Assembly (NCBI GenBank): GCA_025966335.1
Contig: JAICRS010000010.1
Span: 1-25,033, forward strand
Length of the DNA stretch: 25,033 nt
Reading direction: 5' to 3'
Source: Nocardioidaceae bacterium
GTDB lineage: Bacteria > Actinomycetota > Actinomycetes > Propionibacteriales > Nocardioidaceae
A program made the translations under genes and the position numbers. Under the pieces are notes generated by a model, which saw nothing but the letters and a program-made list of their open reading frames with translations, ran no database searches and was not told the origin of the DNA. This document shows positions 15,364-21,833 of the stretch, piece by piece (position 1 is the stretch's first letter; each line of letters opens with the position of its first letter).

Positions 15364-15934
15364 CGAACCGGGGGAGCGCGCCGACGAGTCCCAGCGGCGC
15401 GGAGGATGAGGCACCGGGTGGCAGCGCCGAGAACAGCGGCAGCAGCCGCACCGGCCCGGCACCGACCAACGTCAACGGGTCCAGATAGGTCTCCCCTTCC
15501 AGCAGCCCCCAGTGGAGGCAGCTGCGCGGCCAACAGTGGCTGGCGAAGGAGCCCAGCGAGCCGATCGGGTCACCGGCCCGGACCCGGTCACCGACCGTCA
15601 CCAAGGCGTCGACCGGCTCATAGGTGGTCCGGGTGGCGCCGTGGACCACCACGACGACGCCCCGCCCGGCCAGCATTCCCGCGAAGCTCACCGTCCCCGC
15701 GCGAGCCGCACGCACGGTCTGGCCGGGTCGACCGAGCAGGTCCACGCCGCGATGCCCGGAACCCCACTGCTCCGCAGCCGGTGCGAAGCCCTCCACCACG
15801 TCGGGGCGCGGTGCCAGCGGCCAGACTCCTGCGTCGGGCACCGGGTCGGGCGCCGGGTCGGTCCCGGGGCCGGTCCAGAGCGCAGTCGCGGCGAGCAGCG
15901 GAGCGAGAATCAGATGGAGGGCGATGCCGGTCAT
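15311..15934 (-). CDS. Exported M23-like peptidase domain protein, altered active site
   Basis: A 207-aa LytM/M23-fold protein. I start it at ATG 15934 because the N-terminus MTGIALHLILAPLLAATALW is then a signal peptide; upstream codons in the open frame come from a repeat. The metal ligands His61 and Asp65 are in GHRGVDLLG. The later motif is CLHWG (Cys139-Leu140-His141), where most M23 enzymes have HLH, so the first histidine, normally catalytic, is cysteine. From memory related actinobacterial proteins near rpsB share CLHWG. It may bind cell wall or regulate a hydrolase rather than cut. Its 3' end overlaps xerC (convergent). Confidence 0.82.
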   Translation of the reverse strand: MTGIALHLILAPLLAATALWTGPGTDPAPDPVPDAGVWPLAPRPDVVEGFAPAAEQWGSGHRGVDLLGRPGQTVRAARAGTVSFAGMLAGRGVVVVVHGATRTTYEPVDALVTVGDRVRAGDPIGSLGSFASHCWPRSCLHWGLLEGETYLDPLTLVGAGPVRLLPLFSALPPGASSSAPLGLVGALPRFVTPAGGPGGRPAAAGPW

Positions 15935-16035
15935 GGTCCGAGGATGGGTGGCCGCGTCCGCCGTACCAACCGCGGTTCCGGCGGCTGTGGACAGCCGGGC
16001 GCGGTGGCAGGCTGGGGACGGCGGGCCGTTGCCGC

Positions 16036-16202
16036 TGCGACTGACTCGCCCTTTTCGTCCATGGCAGGCCCGTGACCAGGTACGACGTGACGAGAGGCAC
16101 CTCTCGGCCACCAGAAGACATGCGTCCTGTCACGTCGTACCCCTTGGCCTGGCAACCGTAGAGGGGAGCCGCCGTGCGCACGCCAGTATCCGGTTCGGCG
16201 CG
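16036..16202. repeat. Long repeat, copy A (about 170 bp)
   Basis: Begins TGCGACTGACT and ends near TCCGGTTCGGCGCG. Its core of about 88 bp (16063-16150) differs from copy B at only about seven positions. It includes a perfect 13-bp inverted repeat GGTACGACGTGAC (16079-16091) and GTCACGTCGTACC (16129-16141) around a 37-nt loop, which has its own GAGAGG/CCTCTC hairpin. An outer CAGGCC/GGCCTG pair (16065-16070 with 16146-16151) extends the stem. Confidence 0.85.
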
Positions 16203-16237
16203 ATGAGGGTCGTCCGGCGCAGTGTTGCGAGCCGGTG

Positions 16238-16291
16238 AGTCAGTCGCCACGCCACCGGGTTCGGCTTCGGATGGTGGCGTTGCGACTGACT
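16238..16291. repeat. 19-bp inverted repeat between the two long repeats
   Basis: AGTCAGTCGCCACGCCACC (16238-16256) and GGTGGCGTTGCGACTGACT (16273-16291) are complementary with one mismatch, 16 nt apart. The second arm is the start of copy B. The first is an inverted copy of the same end, so copy A is flanked by inverted GCGACTGACT ends (16037-16046 and 16238-16247). Confidence 0.8.
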
Positions 16292-16451
16292 AGCCCTCTT
16301 GCGCCCACGGCAGGGCCGTGACCAGGTACGACGTGACGAGATGCACCTCTCTGCCACCCGAGAACATGCGTCCTGTCACGTCGTACCGCTTGGCCGAGGC
16401 CGCCGTGGAGGTGAACCCACGTGCGCGCAAGTATCCGGGCTTCGGCGCGGC
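16281..16451. repeat. Long repeat, copy B (about 170 bp)
   Basis: A direct repeat of copy A at 245-bp spacing. The same 13-bp inverted repeat is at 16325-16337 and 16375-16387, again with 37 nt between. The right end (GTATCCGGGCTTCGGCGCGG) matches copy A's end. The arms of the inverted repeat are identical in both copies, while the loop and flanks carry substitutions. Confidence 0.85.
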
Positions 16452-16507
16452 GGCAGCGTGGGGCAGGTAGGACGGCGGCCGATTAGGGGACGGCGGCGTT
16501 CCTCGTC

Positions 16508-16800
16508 TAGAATCGCCGGTGGCAACCCGTGCAAGGTGGGTTGACCTCGCACGCTCGCACTCCGCAACGAGCCGCTCGGTCTCCTCGAGGCCGGCGGGTC
16601 ACCGCGGGCGACGTCCTTTCAGTCTCCGACGGCCACCCGGCCCGACGAGTCCGGGACGCGCGTCGGGCGTCAGGGCAGGCAGCACCCGCTGACCTGCGAC
16701 AACTGAAGCGACCCGCTCATGTGGGTGCAGGGCTGACAGGTTTCCGCCTGTCAGCGTGCGCGCGCGTGAAACGGTCACCTGACCAGGAGGAACGAAGGCC
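16508..16800 (+). promoter_or_regulatory. rpsB promoter and long structured leader
   Basis: TAGAAT at 16508-16513 is the best -10 box; a start of transcription near 16520 gives a leader of about 280 nt. The leader contains a hairpin GTGC-A-AGGT/ACCT-C-GCAC (16529-16552), ACCCGC/GTGGGT (16711-16726), and a perfect 9-bp hairpin GCTGACAGG/CCTGTCAGC with a 6-nt loop (16732-16755). AGGAGG (16785-16790) is the ribosome binding site. In E. coli, S2 represses its own rpsB-tsf mRNA through the leader; whether this leader does the same is unknown. Confidence 0.5.
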
Positions 16801-17955
16801 ATGGCCGTCGTCACCATGCGCCAGCTCCTTGAGAGCGGCGTCCACTTCGGGCACCAGACCCGTCGCTGGAACCCCAAGATGACGCGCTTCATCTTCACCG
16901 AGCGCAACGGCATCTACATCCTCGACCTGCAGCAGTCGCTGGCCTACATCGACCGCGGCTACGCGTTCATCAAGGACACCGTCGCCAAGGGCGGCACCGT
17001 GATGTTCGTCGGCACCAAGAAGCAGGCCCAGGAGGCGATCGCCGAGCAGGCGACCCGCGTCGGCATGCCCTACGTCAACCAGCGTTGGCTCGGCGGCATG
17101 CTCACCAACTTCCAGACCGTGCACCAGCGCATCAACCGTCTCAAGGAGCTCGACGAGATCGACTTCGACGACGTCGCGGGCAGCAGCCGCACCAAGAAGG
17201 AGCTGCTGCAGATGAAGCGCGAGCGCGACAAGCTCGACAAGACCCTCGGCGGCATCCGCGACATGACCCGCACGCCTGCGGCCGTGTGGATCGTGGACAC
17301 CAACAAGGAGCACCTCGCCGTCGAGGAGGCGCGCAAGCTCCGGATCCCGATCGTCGCGATCCTGGACTCCAACTGCGACCCGGACCTGGTCGACTACCCG
17401 ATCCCGGGCAACGACGACGCGATCCGTGCGGTCAGCCTGCTCACCCGCGTCGTCGCCGACGCGGCTGCCGACGGCCTGATGGCCCGCTCCGGCGCCAAGA
17501 GCGGCGACGAGGCCGGCAAGGAGCTCGGTTCCGAGGAGCCGCTGGCCGAGTGGGAGCGCGAGCTGCTCGAGGGCCAGGCCGACAAGGCTGCGGTGCAGGC
17601 GACCGGCGGAGACGCCGCGAAGACTGACACCCCGGCTTCGGAGTCCACCGGCGCGAGCGCGGAGACCACCGAGGCCCCGGCCAAGGCAGAGGAAGCCCCC
17701 GCAACCGAGGCGCCCGCCGCTGAAGCTCCCGCCGAGGAGGCCCCGGCCACCGATGCCCCGGCCACCGAGGCCCCGGCCACCGAGGCTCCGGCTGCAGAAG
17801 CCGCCGAGGCGCCGGCCGCTGAGACCGCCGAGGCTCCCGCCGCTGAGGCCCCGGCCGCCGAGGCGCCTGCCACCGAGGCTCCGGAGGCTGCGGCTGTTGA
17901 GGCTCCGGCCGCCGAGTCGACCGAGACCCCGGCCGAGGGCGAGACCAAGGCCTGA
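16801..17955 (+). CDS. rpsB: 30S ribosomal protein S2 with long Ala/Pro/Glu tail
   Basis: S2 binds between the head and body of the 30S subunit. The start is ATG at 16801 with a good AGGAGG. Residues 1-258 are the S2 fold, with MRQLLESGVHFGHQTRRWNP, FVGTKKQAQEAI, YVNQRWLGGMLTNF, and VDTNKEHLAVEEARKL. The protein is 384 aa against about 240-300 normally. Residues from about 262 on are a low-complexity tail built from EAPA, ATEAPA and AAEAPA units. Tails of this type occur in other actinobacterial S2 proteins. tsf follows after 110 nt containing a hairpin. Confidence 0.97.
   Translation: MAVVTMRQLLESGVHFGHQTRRWNPKMTRFIFTERNGIYILDLQQSLAYIDRGYAFIKDTVAKGGTVMFVGTKKQAQEAIAEQATRVGMPYVNQRWLGGMLTNFQTVHQRINRLKELDEIDFDDVAGSSRTKKELLQMKRERDKLDKTLGGIRDMTRTPAAVWIVDTNKEHLAVEEARKLRIPIVAILDSNCDPDLVDYPIPGNDDAIRAVSLLTRVVADAAADGLMARSGAKSGDEAGKELGSEEPLAEWERELLEGQADKAAVQATGGDAAKTDTPASESTGASAETTEAPAKAEEAPATEAPAAEAPAEEAPATDAPATEAPATEAPAAEAAEAPAAETAEAPAAEAPAAEAPATEAPEAAAVEAPAAESTETPAEGETKA
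17700..17930 (+). repeat. Degenerate GCCxxCGAGGCxCC repeats encoding the S2 tail
   Basis: A run of imperfect 9-15-bp units (variants of GCCCCGGCCACCGAG) encodes APATEAP/APAAEAP repeats. Synonymous differences between units show that they are not a recent slippage product. Confidence 0.75.
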
Positions 17956-17963
17956 CCTCCGTT

Positions 17964-18007
17964 CGCGGTGCGGGGAGCTGGGCAGCGCCCGGCTCTCCCG
18001 CACCGCG
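17964..18007 (+). terminator. Hairpin between rpsB and tsf
   Basis: An 11-bp perfect outer stem, CGCGGTGCGGG (17964-17974) with CCCGCACCGCG (17997-18007), continues inward as GAGC/GCTC and GGG/CCC. There is no U-run. It could act as a partial terminator or an RNA-processing block that sets S2 to EF-Ts ratios; which one is inference. Confidence 0.6.
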
Positions 18008-18065
18008 CGGTAGTCGTCCTGCTTTCCCACGAATCTCCAATCACGAAGCTACGAGGTAATCAGTC

Positions 18066-18881
18066 ATGGCGAACATCACCGCCGCAGACGTCAAGCGGCT
18101 CCGCGACCTCACCAGCGCGGGCATGATGGACAGCAAGAAGGCTCTCGAGGAAGCCGACGGCGACTTCGACAAGGCCGTCGAGATCCTCCGGATCAAGGGT
18201 GGCCAGAAGGCTGCCAAGCGCGGCGCCGAGCGGACCGCTTCGGCGGGCCTCGTCGCCACCGCCGGCACGGTGCTCGTGGAGCTCAACTGTGAGACCGACT
18301 TCGTCGCCAAGAGCGACGAGTTCGTCGCCACCGCACAGCGCATCGCCGACGCGGCGGCCGAGGCCAAGCCCGCCGACGTGGACGCGCTGAAGGCCGTCAA
18401 GGTCGGCGACTCGACCGTCGGCGACGTTGTCGAGGGTCTGGCCGTGAAGATCGGCGAGAAGATCGAGCTCGGCCGGGTCGCCGTCTTCGACGGCCCCGTC
18501 GTGTCCTACATGCACCGTCGTGCCTCCGACCTTCCGCCGGCAGTGGGTGTCCTGGTGGAGTACGAAGGCGACGACGAGGGCGCGGCCCGCTCCGCAGCGA
18601 TGCAGGTCGCGGCGATGCGTCCGCAGTACGTCTCCCGTGACGAGGTCCCCGAGGACGTCGTCGCCAAGGAGCGCGAGATCGCCGAGGCCACCGCACGCGA
18701 GGAGGGCAAGCCCGAGCAGGCGCTGCCCAAGATCGTTGAAGGCCGGGTGAACGGCTTCTTCAAGGACGTCGCGCTGCTCGACCAGCCCTCGGTCCAGGAC
18801 AGCAAGAAGAACGTCAAGGCCGTTCTGGACGAGGCCGGCGTGACCGTGAAGCGGTTCGCCCGCTTCGAGGTCGGGGCCTGA
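18066..18881 (+). CDS. tsf: Elongation factor Ts
   Basis: The GDP/GTP exchange factor for EF-Tu. Length is 271 aa, typical of actinobacteria. The N-terminal UBA-like domain is MANITAADVKRLRDLTSAGM with MDSKKALEEADGDFDKAVEIL. The EF-Tu contact motif TDFVAKSDEF begins at residue 77. The C-terminal module includes LPKIVEGRVNGFFKDVALLDQ and ends VKRFARFEVGA. The start is ATG, with a modest GAGG about 10 nt upstream. It is paired with rpsB as in nearly all bacteria. Confidence 0.97.
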   Translation: MANITAADVKRLRDLTSAGMMDSKKALEEADGDFDKAVEILRIKGGQKAAKRGAERTASAGLVATAGTVLVELNCETDFVAKSDEFVATAQRIADAAAEAKPADVDALKAVKVGDSTVGDVVEGLAVKIGEKIELGRVAVFDGPVVSYMHRRASDLPPAVGVLVEYEGDDEGAARSAAMQVAAMRPQYVSRDEVPEDVVAKEREIAEATAREEGKPEQALPKIVEGRVNGFFKDVALLDQPSVQDSKKNVKAVLDEAGVTVKRFARFEVGA

Positions 18882-18886
18882 TCAAC

Positions 18887-18892
18887 TAGGGT
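18887..18892 (+). promoter_or_regulatory. Candidate -10 box of pyrH
   Basis: TAGGGT, just after the tsf stop, predicts transcription from about 18899. The following large hairpin would then be part of the pyrH leader. Confidence 0.4.
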
Positions 18893-18912
18893 TCACGCCA
18901 ACAGACTGATCA

Positions 18913-18965
18913 GAGGAGGCCGGTTCGGTGGAGCGAAGCTCAGCACCAGGGGAACCGGCCTCCTC
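18913..18965 (+). terminator. Large hairpin between tsf and pyrH (terminator or pyrH attenuator)
   Basis: A perfect 14-bp stem: GAGGAGGCCGGTTC (18913-18926) with GAACCGGCCTCCTC (18952-18965). The interior has a second stem GGTG-GAGC/GCTC-AG-CACC closed by a GAA loop (18927-18947). No U-run follows. It ends tsf transcripts or attenuates those from the TAGGGT box. Confidence 0.7.
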
Positions 18966-19029
18966 GTCTGTCCCGGACAGCCGCAGCGGCCGGTCCGACC
19001 ATCCCGACCCGACCGCTGAGGGGAACACC

Positions 19030-19746
19030 GTGACGGCCTACAGACGCGTCCTGCTCAAACTGTCCGGCGAGGTCTTCGGCGGCGGCAAGATCGGCGTCGA
19101 CCCCGACGTCGTCAACGCGATCGCCCGCGAGATCGCCGACGTGGTCCGCAGCGGCGTCCAGGTCGCGATCGTCGTCGGCGGCGGCAACTTCTTCCGCGGC
19201 GCCGAGCTGCAGCAGCGCGGGATGGACCGCTCCCGCGCGGACTACATGGGCATGCTCGGCACGGTGATGAACTGTCTCGCGCTCCAGGACTTCCTGGAGA
19301 AGCAGGGCGTCGAGACCCGGGTGCAGACCGCGATCACGATGGGCCAGGTCGCCGAGCCCTACATCCCGCGCCGGGCGATCCGCCACCTCGAGAAGGGGCG
19401 CGTGGTCATCTTCGGGGCCGGCGCCGGGATGCCGTACTTCTCCACCGACACCGTCGCGGCCCAACGTGCGCTGGAGATCGGCGCGCAGGTGATCCTGATG
19501 GGCAAGCAGGGCGTCGACGGTGTCTACGACGCCGACCCGCACACCCACCCCGACGCGGTGAAGTTCGACCACCTCACCTACGACGAGTTCCTCACCCGCG
19601 GCCTACAGGTGGCCGACTCGACATCGGTGAGCCTGTCGCGCGACAACAACCTGAACATGATCGTGTTCAACCTGTCCGTCGAGGGCAACATCGCGCGGGT
19701 CGTCCAAGGTGAGAAGATCGGTACGACGGTCTCGCGGGACGCCTGA
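19030..19746 (+). CDS. pyrH: UMP kinase
   Basis: Phosphorylates UMP to UDP in pyrimidine nucleotide synthesis; a hexameric amino-acid-kinase-fold enzyme. The start is GTG at 19030, with GAGGGGA upstream, giving MTAYRRVLLKLSGEVF and 238 aa, the usual length. A GTG at 18928 would add 34 residues, but that segment lies in the upstream hairpin. Motifs are LKLSGEVF (Lys and Gly of the phosphate loop), VVGGGNFFRG, GAGAGMPYFSTD and GVDGVYDADP. It is followed by frr after 56 nt, the standard pyrH-frr pair. Confidence 0.96.
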   Translation: MTAYRRVLLKLSGEVFGGGKIGVDPDVVNAIAREIADVVRSGVQVAIVVGGGNFFRGAELQQRGMDRSRADYMGMLGTVMNCLALQDFLEKQGVETRVQTAITMGQVAEPYIPRRAIRHLEKGRVVIFGAGAGMPYFSTDTVAAQRALEIGAQVILMGKQGVDGVYDADPHTHPDAVKFDHLTYDEFLTRGLQVADSTSVSLSRDNNLNMIVFNLSVEGNIARVVQGEKIGTTVSRDA

Positions 19747-19802
19747 CCGGACCGCGGCTCGGGCCGCACCCTGAAGATTCGACGAACGAACAAGGAGCAG
19801 TC

Positions 19803-20360
19803 GTGATCAACGAGACCCTCTCCGAGGCCGGCCAGAAGATGGACAAGGCCGTGGAGGTCACCCGGGAGGACTTCGCCGCGATCCGCACCGGACGTGCGCA
19901 CCCGTCGATGTTCGCCAAGATCACCGCTGACTACTACGGTACGCCGACCCCGCTGCAGCAGCTCGCCTCGTTCACCGTGCCGGAGGCGCGGGTCGTGATC
20001 ATCGCCCCCTACGACATGGGCGCGATGACCGCGATCGAGAAGTCGATCCGCGACTCCGACCTCGGCGTGAACCCCACCAATGACGGCAAGACGCTGCGCG
20101 TCGTACTCCCCGAGCTCACCGAGGAGCGACGCAAGGAGTACATCAAGATCGCCAAGACCAAGGCTGAGGACGGCAAGATCTCGGTGCGCAACATCCGCCG
20201 CAACGCCAAGCAGGCGCTCGACAAGCTCGAGAAGGACGGCGAGGTCGGCAAGGACGACGTCACCGGCGCCGAGAAGAAGCTCGACGCGCTGACCAAGAAG
20301 CACACCGACTCGATCGACGAGCTGCTCAAGCACAAGGAAGCCGAGCTGCTCGAAGTCTGA
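19803..20360 (+). CDS. frr: Ribosome recycling factor
   Basis: With EF-G splits post-termination ribosomes. Length is 185 aa, exactly the family size. The start is GTG at 19803 with AAGGAG 6 nt upstream. Domain I helices include IRTGRAHPSMFAKI and VRNIRRNAKQALDKLEKDGE; domain II includes YYGTPTPLQQLASFTVPEAR and the C-terminal helix DALTKKHTDSIDELLKHKE. cdsA starts 15 nt downstream, so the two are probably cotranscribed. Confidence 0.97.
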   Translation: MINETLSEAGQKMDKAVEVTREDFAAIRTGRAHPSMFAKITADYYGTPTPLQQLASFTVPEARVVIIAPYDMGAMTAIEKSIRDSDLGVNPTNDGKTLRVVLPELTEERRKEYIKIAKTKAEDGKISVRNIRRNAKQALDKLEKDGEVGKDDVTGAEKKLDALTKKHTDSIDELLKHKEAELLEV

Positions 20361-20375
20361 GCCGCCGCAGATTCG

Positions 20376-21230
20376 ATGAGCACACCCGACACGCCGCCGG
20401 CTTCCCCGGAGCCGGCGGAGAAGAAGAGCCGCGCCGGTCGCGACCTGCCGGCAGCCATCGCCTCGGGGGTGGTGCTCCTCGTGGTGATCGCCGCGTCGCT
20501 GTACTTCTGGAAACCGGCGTTCGTGGTCGTGGTCATCGCCGCGATCCTGATCGGCATCTGGGAGCTCAAGAAGGGCTTCGCGGTCAAGGGCATCCGGGTC
20601 TCGCAGGAACCGCTGATGGTCGGCGCGGTGGTGATGCTGGTCGGGGCGTACGTCGCCGGGGCACCTGCCCTGGTCACGGCCCTGGCGGTGACCGCTCTGG
20701 CGACCATGCTGTGGCGGCTTCGGGGCGGCGTGGACGGGTTCGTCCGCGACGCCACGGCGACCGTGTTCACCGCCGTCTACGTCCCCTTCCTCGCCGGCTT
20801 CGTGGCGCTGCTGCTCGCCGAGGACGACGGTGCCCTCGGCGTCGTGACGTTCGTGCTGGTCACGATCGCCTCCGACATCGGCGGCTACGCGGTCGGCGTC
20901 CTGGCCGGGAAGCACCCGATGGCCCCGGTGATCTCGCCGAAGAAGTCCTGGGAGGGTTTCGCCGGATCGACGATCTCCTGCGTGCTCGCCGGCTGGGCCA
21001 CGGTGGTCTACCTGCTGGACGGCGCCTGGTGGGTCGGCGTGCTGCTCGGGCTGATCACGGTGGTGATGGCCACCCTCGGCGACCTGTGCGAGTCGGTGAT
21101 CAAGCGTGACCTCGGGATCAAGGACATGTCCGCCGTCATTCCCGGTCACGGCGGCCTGATGGACCGGCTCGACTCGCTGCTGGCCACGGTGGCCCCGACC
21201 TGGCTGCTGCTGCACTACCTGGTGTTCTGA
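20376..21230 (+). CDS. cdsA: Phosphatidate cytidylyltransferase (CDP-diacylglycerol synthase)
   Basis: Makes CDP-diacylglycerol from CTP and phosphatidic acid, the precursor of membrane phospholipids. Length is 284 aa. After a Pro/Glu-rich cytosolic start there are about seven to eight membrane helices (for example AIASGVVLLVVIAASLYFW and FVVVVIAAILIGIW). The family signature covers residues 240-267: SVIKRDLGIKD followed by PGHGGLMDRLDS, with the metal-binding acidic residues. SPKKSWEGF also matches. No strong ribosome binding site precedes ATG at 20376. Its stop is directly followed by the next gene's TTG. Confidence 0.95.
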   Translation: MSTPDTPPASPEPAEKKSRAGRDLPAAIASGVVLLVVIAASLYFWKPAFVVVVIAAILIGIWELKKGFAVKGIRVSQEPLMVGAVVMLVGAYVAGAPALVTALAVTALATMLWRLRGGVDGFVRDATATVFTAVYVPFLAGFVALLLAEDDGALGVVTFVLVTIASDIGGYAVGVLAGKHPMAPVISPKKSWEGFAGSTISCVLAGWATVVYLLDGAWWVGVLLGLITVVMATLGDLCESVIKRDLGIKDMSAVIPGHGGLMDRLDSLLATVAPTWLLLHYLVF

Positions 21231-21773
21231 TTGGTCCCGACCCGCGGGCGCCGGCTGTTCCTGGTCCGGCACGGCAAGCCGTCCGTGCAAGCCGGGCTGG
21301 CCCCGGATCAGTGGCCGCTCGACCCGGCCGGTCACCCCGCGATCGCGTCGCTGGGCGAGTCGGGCCGGCTGCCGGCGTACGCCCGCTGGTTCTCCTCGCC
21401 GGAGCCGAAGGCGCTCGAGACCGCACGGCTGCTCACCGATGCCGAGATCACCGTCGTGGCCGACCTGCGCGAGCACCAGCGCGGTCCCACACCGTGGTTC
21501 GACGACCTCGCCGAGTGGCGGGCGCTGGTCCGGCGCGTGTTCGCCGAGCCCGACCGGCCGGCGTACCCGGGCTGGGAGCCGCTGCGCGCGACCCGGGACC
21601 GCGTGGTTCCTGCGGTGCGCGGGATCCTCGCCGCACACGCCGGTGAGGACGTGGTGCTGGCCGGGCACGGAACCGCGTGGACCGCGCTGCGCGCGGAGCT
21701 GACCGGCAAGCCGCCGGATCTCGACGCCTGGGACGCGCTGGAGCTGCCGGACGTGTGGCGACTGGAGCTGTGA
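21231..21773 (+). CDS. Histidine phosphatase (phosphoglycerate mutase-like) protein
   Basis: A 180-aa protein with LFLVRHGKP (Arg13, His14, Gly15), SSPEPKALETA (55-65), Glu81 in LREHQRG and the second catalytic histidine His146 in VLAGHGTAW. This is the histidine phosphatase superfamily; the substrate is unknown. TTG at 21231 is the only workable start: a stop codon (that of cdsA) is immediately upstream in frame and no other start precedes the RHG motif. No ribosome binding site is seen, so translation is probably coupled to cdsA by stop-restart (TGATTG). The usual Arg in the SSPxxR motif is lysine (Lys60). Confidence 0.82.
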   Translation: MVPTRGRRLFLVRHGKPSVQAGLAPDQWPLDPAGHPAIASLGESGRLPAYARWFSSPEPKALETARLLTDAEITVVADLREHQRGPTPWFDDLAEWRALVRRVFAEPDRPAYPGWEPLRATRDRVVPAVRGILAAHAGEDVVLAGHGTAWTALRAELTGKPPDLDAWDALELPDVWRLEL

Positions 21774-21833
21774 GCAGGCTCGCCCGCCCACGATTCGGCG
21801 CGGGCTTGGCGCGGGTGGGACACTTGACAAGTT

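Larger units (their letters stand above)
15935..16800. other. Gene-free interval between the M23 gene and rpsB
   Basis: 866 nt with no convincing gene on either strand. The first 100 nt would hold the M23 promoter (minus strand), but I see no clear box. Next come repeat copies A and B (16036-16451) and, from 16508, the rpsB promoter and leader. Short open frames on the minus strand that share a similar N-terminus are products of the repeat. Confidence 0.75.

Noticed and set aside
16130..16357. A 75-residue minus-strand frame sharing an N-terminus with the extended M23 frame
   Set aside because: The shared residues (AERC-SSRRTWSR) come from repeat copies A and B; there is no ribosome binding site or domain.
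16036..16451. CRISPR array
   Set aside because: Only two long, diverged repeats at 245-bp spacing, and no cas genes.
16732..16755. Fourth copy of the 56-bp palindromic family
   Set aside because: GCTGACAGG/CCTGTCAGC has a similar CTGACA core but 9-bp arms and a 6-nt loop, and lacks the 24-nt centre.
18928..19029. 34-residue N-terminal extension of PyrH
   Set aside because: The extension would be encoded by the hairpin; family N-terminus and ribosome binding site support GTG at 19030.
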